From Heterobilharzia americana (lineage: Eukaryota > Platyhelminthes > Trematoda > Strigeidida > Schistosomatidae), in contig OX104131.1 in NCBI GenBank assembly GCA_944470555.2, positions 18,964,515-19,028,514 on the forward strand: a stretch of 64,000 nucleotides of DNA, given 5' to 3'. The position numbers were made by a program, and so were the translations under genes. The first letter of the stretch is position 1; the number at the start of each line of letters is the position of its first letter. Positions 59,132 through 64,000 of the stretch are shown here, piece by piece. The notes beneath the pieces are model-generated. The model ran no database searches and was not told the DNA's origin. It was given only the letters and a program-made list of their open reading frames with translations.

Positions 59132-59272
59132 CCGTAAGCGTCGATGACTCCAACACTCCGTTTGTTGTCGTCGTGGTGTCGACGTCGTATGGTGTGGAAG
59201 TGGTCAGGTCAGACGGAGTATGCTGACTGGTTTCACTGTGTGACGGGATGAGGGTGGACGTTGAGGCGACAC
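59132..59272 (-). CDS. Ser/Thr-rich linker exon 1 (1-1 phase)
   Basis: Exon of 141 nt bounded by acceptor ttaacag and donor gtgagt, open for 46 codons in the only frame without a stop. About half the residues are Ser or Thr, including a DLTTST run and a TTTT run, as expected of an O-glycosylated mucin stalk. It starts with two bases and ends with one base of split codons, so it matches the other linkers. It is the most upstream exon I can support. No ATG with a signal peptide was found just upstream, so an earlier exon is likely. Confidence 0.68.
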
Positions 59273-59279
59273 CTGTTAA

Positions 59280-61260
59280 GAGAAGGAGTGAGAATAGGAA
59301 AATGAGTGGAAGAGTGGGGTAGTGATGGATGGTGAGGACAGTTGGTATGACTTACACGCTGCGTGATGTAGAATGCACGCAAGTTAGGTGGGCTGACTTA
59401 TACCGGAAGATTCACATGTTCTAACTGATATGAGCTGCTGTGGTGAGAGTGTGTGGATGCACTGTAAGCGTCGTTGTGAATGTGAGTGGGTGTCTGAGGC
59501 AGAGTGAGAGTGAGATCGTGTGATGCATCTAGTGTTAGCTGTACCGTGCTCTTGGTATTTGTGTGTTCGACGATCAGATGTTTTGTGTGTGTGTGTGTAT
59601 GTTCATGCCGTTGGGCCAGATGAGGGTATATTGTATCGGTGTTGGCAGATTACTGAGGTAATAGCGACGCACAGGTAGGAAATGCGTAGTTGCTTTGTTT
59701 TCATCAAGTGATGTGGGGTGGAGTCCGACTGTGGTGTGTGAGTGCATAGAATTCTGTAGAGCATATGTGTATGTGTGTGTGTTAGCTATTGGTTTTCCTA
59801 TTCTTGTGGATGTGTTGCTGTGGTGGCCAGACTGTTCATGGGTGCCTATGCTCGTATGGTACGTGTGTTATTATGCCTGAATGTGTGTGAGTGAAGGATT
59901 TGTGATTAGAGTTGTTGCACGTGCGACCTGTTGAATGTGTGAATGTTTGTGTGCTTGAGATTGTCTCTGTGACTGTGTTTTGTTTACTGCTGAATCTTTT
60001 GCTTCCTGTCAAGTTTAACGGGAATTATGTGTACCTTTGGAACTTGTAGAACATTGGTATCTACCTGAATCCTAATATATTGGTTATAATACATCAACGT
60101 ATATCTCTTCCTCATTATTCGCACTTTTTTTGTATTTTTTGACGCACGTTAATAACTCAAAATCGTCTTCATTTTGTTCTCATGCCTCCAATGATCATGC
60201 TTCACCTTGAAATATATTCTTCATATTATGCAACTTTTTATTTTATCCTGTTATTTATATTGGTTTCTGTTCTATTCTGCGACTAGTTTTCACCATGTAT
60301 CACACCCCTATGAATTTTTAATCTTCATTCAACTTTATCTTCGTTACCAGATTAAATTGAATAATTCTACTAACCATACAATATAGTTAAAGAAAAGTGT
60401 ATAAATTGCTGTTATAAAACTATGGCAAATGGACTCGCTGGAAAAGTTATCTTTGCTGAACTACTGTGTTTCTCTGATATTTGACATGGCACACCCAGTT
60501 GTATAGTATAGCATACTTGATGGTGTTTTGACCGTAGGTTCCTGCTCATATTCATATCAGAGTAAACACATAGCTTTCAAAATCTCATTTTGTTGTCGTA
60601 TCATCTTGTACTCTTTGATTGCAGTGACAATTAATTCTTCCATATCTCTTTTATAGGTGTCATCTAAGTGCATGATTCAGTAATCAATCTGTCCATCTAA
60701 CTGTAGTGAGCATAAGTGGTGTAGTTCTATCCCACCTGCATATAACTATACAAACATACAGAGAATACGAGGTGATAGAACTATAAAATGTAGCTACCGT
60801 AGGTTGCGTAGTTACGTTGATGTGACAATGTAAATTATTCTGTGGTTGAAACGTCATCCAGCAAACAATACTGTATCAATATATCCTGTATCCACTACAG
60901 TGCCCAAAAAGTTCTTCCTCAAGATATATGCCAAGTTTGACACTATCTAGAACTAGACCAACCTCACTTCTAAAAAAGAGACCTGGCTGAGAGTTACGCT
61001 TATTTTTAATCTATAAAAATGAATGTCATTAGGCATAAAACTGCCTTGTTGACAACGCTAACATAGGGACATATTTAACCTAGTCACTGAGTATCTGCAA
61101 AGCGCAGAAGCTTCTCTAAATATGATATCAATGACGGTTAGTGTCTAGCAGTGGAATCTAGAACTCACGTTTCCTCTCATTTGAGACTTTGTAGTTGAAT
61201 GTAAACGCCTTTCATTGAGTGAAATTACAGGCTATAATATCTGAGCTATACTATGTGTCA
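59280..61260. other. Upstream stretch, no gene supported
   Basis: 59.4-60.0 kb has many TG-rich patches, including gtgtgtgtgtgtgta at 59584-59599. No convincing promoter, first exon or element. Confidence 0.45.
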
Positions 61261-61269
61261 CATAAGGAG

Positions 61270-61405
61270 TGAATAAAACCCTGGAGTTTGAAGTGACCGG
61301 TCCTGGCTTTGAGTCTTGGCTGGTAAAATCAATCACTCGGAGACTGGTACATCCAGCTGACGAGTAGAGATTTGTATGAAATGAGTGTCCTGGATCTTAC
61401 TGGTA
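61270..61405 (+). mobile_element. Sm-alpha-like SINE fragment with hammerhead
   Basis: GTGACCGGTCCTGGCTTTGAGTC (B-box-like) followed by TGGTACATCCAGCTGACGAG and ATGAGTGTCCTGGATC in the Sm-alpha order. The 5' half is weak. Confidence 0.68.
61351..61395 (+). ncRNA. Hammerhead ribozyme motif, stem II decayed
   Basis: Helix I ATCCAG/CTGGAT is perfect. CTGACGA fits the CUGANGA core and GAAA is present; GTC cleavage triplet kept. Stem II has lost the GTCC/GGAC pairing and helix III is poor. Confidence 0.68.
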
Positions 61406-62099
61406 ATCACTAATCATCATTAATACAGAGACGATTTATTCTCACATTAGACCAACGTTGATAAATTTTGTTTGATTATCAAGAATATGACCAAATAAAT
61501 CATTCTTTCTTTTTTATCAAAAAGGAGTTACTTTTTTCTCATCCTTGAACTCAGTAAATGTAGACTTCTGCTTCCAACTGAAATCGTTTTCACAGGTAAT
61601 CATTTGAGCGAAATGAGACTGAACAAACGTTAAGTTGCTGCAACTAGATTTCTATACTTCAGAGGTTTCGATTTGACTATCGAATCGACTATTACTTGAC
61701 TGACACACAGTAAGCAGTGAACACAATCAAACAGTATTATTTACTGAATTTTTTGAAAAGACATACTCTTTCCCTATGAAGTATATGATCTTAGAAAGCC
61801 CAGACCCCATTGTTTTTCGATTTAAGCGTTTCTTACACAGACAGGACATAAATTAAAATGAAATAGGTGTTATTATTTACTAAGTGTGACGCAGTGTAGT
61901 TGACTTGTTTTTCTTTCTCTCAGTTTTCCTTGGAAATGTAGTGTCATGTTTACCTCCGTAATTAAACCTTTTTTGTGGGGGTACAGACTTCATGTCTGAC
62001 GTATACAGAAGGGTAGATGAGTTGATTGGAATGATTTTCTTAAGTTCATGTGGTAATAAAGTTGAGAAAATTCCCAGATTCTCAGGTCCACATTCATCC

Positions 62100-63170
62100 T
62101 GCGATGCCTAGAGCTATAGAAAAGGTAGGTTTCAGAAATAGATAGTGGTGTATCGATTAGATCTTCATCTCTTAATAGGATTTGGAAAACAAGTATACAT
62201 AATGGCCATATTTCATGACCTGTAGGCGGTATTTGACACCGTCGGTCGAGAACTGTTGTTACATCGTCTCAATGTGGAGAGAGCATCAAACAAGTAAGTA
62301 GTACCGATCAAGGCTGTTTAATTATACTTGTGTTATCGTGTAAGGGCTCAAGTAGAGTTCCTTTCTTTTTTCACCAAAAACTTTCAGTATTGCTATTCTT
62401 ACCAAACCTTCTTACATATGAACTAGTGAATGTAAGGTACCTATGACTTCCCATGTATGGTTTACTTTCATGAGAGCACTTAGATGACTTGGATTATTCT
62501 TTCGCAATAGATGAAGACGTAAAAGTCCAAACATAAACAAAGACCTGCCTGTTCCTTATATGCCTTTCACACCCATCAAACACTCAACGTGCTTCAGGAT
62601 TGGTTTATACTGGCTCCTTACTTAAGGATAGAATGTGAGCTTTTACAATACCATGGTCTGGTCACTTACTTAGGTATTTGCATCAGCCAGAATAAGCTGG
62701 TTGCTGAACAAATCTCTCCCCTGGTACAAAAAGCCCATTATTTTATCAGCCTACACCACTTATCATGCTAGCGGGATATCTAACCATATATCAATATGCA
62801 GCGATGCAGTTCACTATCTTCTATTGTATGGCTGTTCGACATTAATGCTGAAAGTAGAAGACGCGGAGAAGTTACATGGTTTTATTGCAGATGCCAATAA
62901 TAACATCTCTCGCACAAAGTATATGCACTACTATCTGGTTGCGGCGTAGAGTACTAGTCAAAGAAGAGAAGTCAAACGATAATGCTATGAACTTTCATCA
63001 ACCGGGGTGGTTTGAAAATGAGTTACACTTGTTAAGGTACCTCCTATCTAAATATCTGATCTTAGATGAAATAGCATTCGGACGGAAGAAAGTCCAGGGT
63101 ACTTACACTATGTCTACGAAGTCTTTGGCTGTTAATCTGCGCCTTTCGAGAGGACATCGGCAGCTTGACT
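62100..63170 (+). mobile_element. Non-LTR retrotransposon RT relic
   Basis: Broken plus frames: AVFDTVGRELLLHRLN (RT motif A, near 62230), LVTYLGICISQNKLVAEQIS with VQKAHYFISLHHLS (62650-62770), then SDAVHYLLLYGCSTLML and KVEDAEKLHGF (62800-62885). The order matches the post-RT part of trematode non-LTR elements. Several stops and frameshifts. Confidence 0.65.
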
Positions 63171-63835
63171 AGGGTCCTTGAGATTTTGGGAACCAATGAT
63201 TTAAAACTACTGGTAGTATACCCTAGATTTGAACCTAATGATGTAGATATACTCGTATGCTGTCACTGGGCATAGCATCTCTCTGCACTAGTGTGCGGCC
63301 AACAGAGACGATCTGTCTCCTACGTATATATGTGAATAACAACAACTTGAATATTAGAATACCAATCGCATACCTTCAGCGTTCAGTTTTCCTTCGACAA
63401 CGTGGCCTACCACAAAAGGGACAGAATTCGTATTGTTATTTTCCTTGATGCGACATTGGTAATTTGTTTTACACTGGGTATGAAGAATGGCAGTTTAAAG
63501 TCAAAGACTCATACATTTTTCGTTTACGAAATGTATGTAGATGGTGTCCTCATAATCCACCATGATGACTGTGGTTTAATTGGTTTTGCAAGTGTTTAAC
63601 GGTTGCGGCTTCTCAGATAAACGTTTAAGGTGGAAAAGGAATCAAAGATTTCGTTCTTGGATGTAGAACAGACCAGCTGAGATGATGGGACCCCGAGGAA
63701 TCTATCTGTAGGAAACTTTAATGATCCCGTCGTGTCTCTTACCCACTCTATTCGATACATCGGCAACAGTGATCGGTTAGAAGCACAACTCATATCTCTC
63801 AAAATAGCTCTGGTTGAAGACAGATACCTGGCCTA
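63170..63835 (+). mobile_element. Penelope-like element relic (RT core)
   Basis: MLSLGIASLCTSVRPTETI corresponds to PLE motif A in P2 (MFSLDVTSLFTSVPLTETV) with the catalytic Asp replaced by Gly. NNLNIRIPIAYLQ follows as in P2, and FVYEMYVDGVLII (63518-63556) matches YRRYMDDTFVI with one catalytic Asp changed to Gly. Highly decayed. Confidence 0.65.
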
Positions 63836-64000
63836 ATTTGTGGACTAAAACATAAAAACCTTAGTCGGAAAGAGGGTTCCCCAGTGATGCATTGAGTTCT
63901 GGCAACTGGATTCCATATCTGACTCCTTCCATGTGTGTTGATCAACTCAGTTGCTTCTATGAAGTCAGGCATGTAGATTGTTTGATATGTCTTTTCTCCA

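Larger units (their letters stand above)
1469..59272 (-). other. Host gene: tandem SEA-like domains with Ser/Thr-rich linkers (mucin-like protein), partial
   Basis: Seen: a chain of 17 minus-strand exons with AG acceptors and GT donors. SEA-like exon 1 is 131 nt in all four copies (phase 1 to 0), exon 2 is 256-280 nt (phase 0 to 1), and the linkers are symmetric 1-1 exons rich in Ser and Thr. From 59272 down to 4270 the exons join in frame (about 2159 nt) with no stop at any junction. Known: SEA domains sit in heavily O-glycosylated extracellular or membrane-tethered mucins. Inferred: a secreted or surface mucin-like glycoprotein. The exon plan lets whole modules be skipped or duplicated without breaking the frame. 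Signal-peptide exon, membrane segment and polyadenylation site were not identified, so the true ends are unknown. Introns reach about 17 kb and hold nearly all the mobile elements. The first and last exons of the chain are the least certain. Confidence 0.72.

Noticed and set aside
2679..59272. Schistosome micro-exon gene (MEG)
   Set aside because: Linker exons are 96-165 nt and in phase 1-1, whereas MEG micro-exons are typically much shorter; the SEA-like exons also do not fit.

Overview
The window looks like nuclear DNA of a parasitic flatworm, most likely a blood fluke (Schistosomatidae). There are no prokaryotic-style gene runs. Long introns carry degenerate retroelements typical of trematodes: Penelope-like elements (PLEs) with a GIY-YIG endonuclease, an RTE-like non-LTR retrotransposon, and short tRNA-like elements carrying hammerhead-ribozyme motifs like the schistosome Sm-alpha family. 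The family placement is inference from these signatures.

One host gene appears to run along the minus strand through most of the window, from at least 59272 down to about 1469. I rebuilt it from splice sites, intron phase and internal homology. It has a repeating plan: a two-exon SEA-like domain (exon 1 always 131 nt, phase 1 to 0; exon 2 of 256-280 nt, phase 0 to 1), separated by short Ser/Thr-rich exons that all start and end in phase 1. Four SEA-like modules are visible (D at 56.8/49.7 kb, C at 16.1/15.3 kb, B at 11.5/10.3 kb, A at 4.3/3.5 kb), with eight well-supported linker exons and one weaker one. The exons up to module A exon 1 join in frame for about 2.16 kb with no stop at any junction. 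The product would be a long, heavily glycosylated, mucin-like extracellular protein. I found neither its first coding exon nor its end.

Layout. 0-0.85 kb: non-LTR reverse transcriptase relic. 1.3-17 kb: three tandem segments holding modules A, B and C, rich in CA/TG repeats, with patches of near-identity that look like gene conversion; exon 2 of module A has a frameshift. 17.6-30.3 kb: five tRNA/hammerhead SINE copies or fragments and a sixth possible one, an RTE copy with a perfect 12-bp target-site duplication, an interrupted unknown reading frame, one linker exon, and a rearranged PLE. 31.4-34.2 kb: a PLE with a long intact RT/GIY-YIG reading frame, 0.57-kb inverted terminal arms and a perfect 12-bp target-site duplication. 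36-45 kb: intron with scattered relics and two linker exons. 45.5-48.6 kb: degenerate PLE with direct terminal repeats and an inverted end fragment. 49.7 kb: module D exon 2. 51.3-52.8 kb: an RTE fragment nested in a PLE end. 53.0-56.4 kb: second RTE copy. 56.8-59.3 kb: module D exon 1 and two linkers. 60-64 kb: intergenic or intronic sequence with a hammerhead element and relics of non-LTR and PLE reverse transcriptases.

The most interesting signals are the modular gene and its conversion patches, the shared architecture of the three PLEs (an inverted 3' end in front of the body), the hammerhead elements, and two RTE copies that share inactivating changes although they inserted independently.
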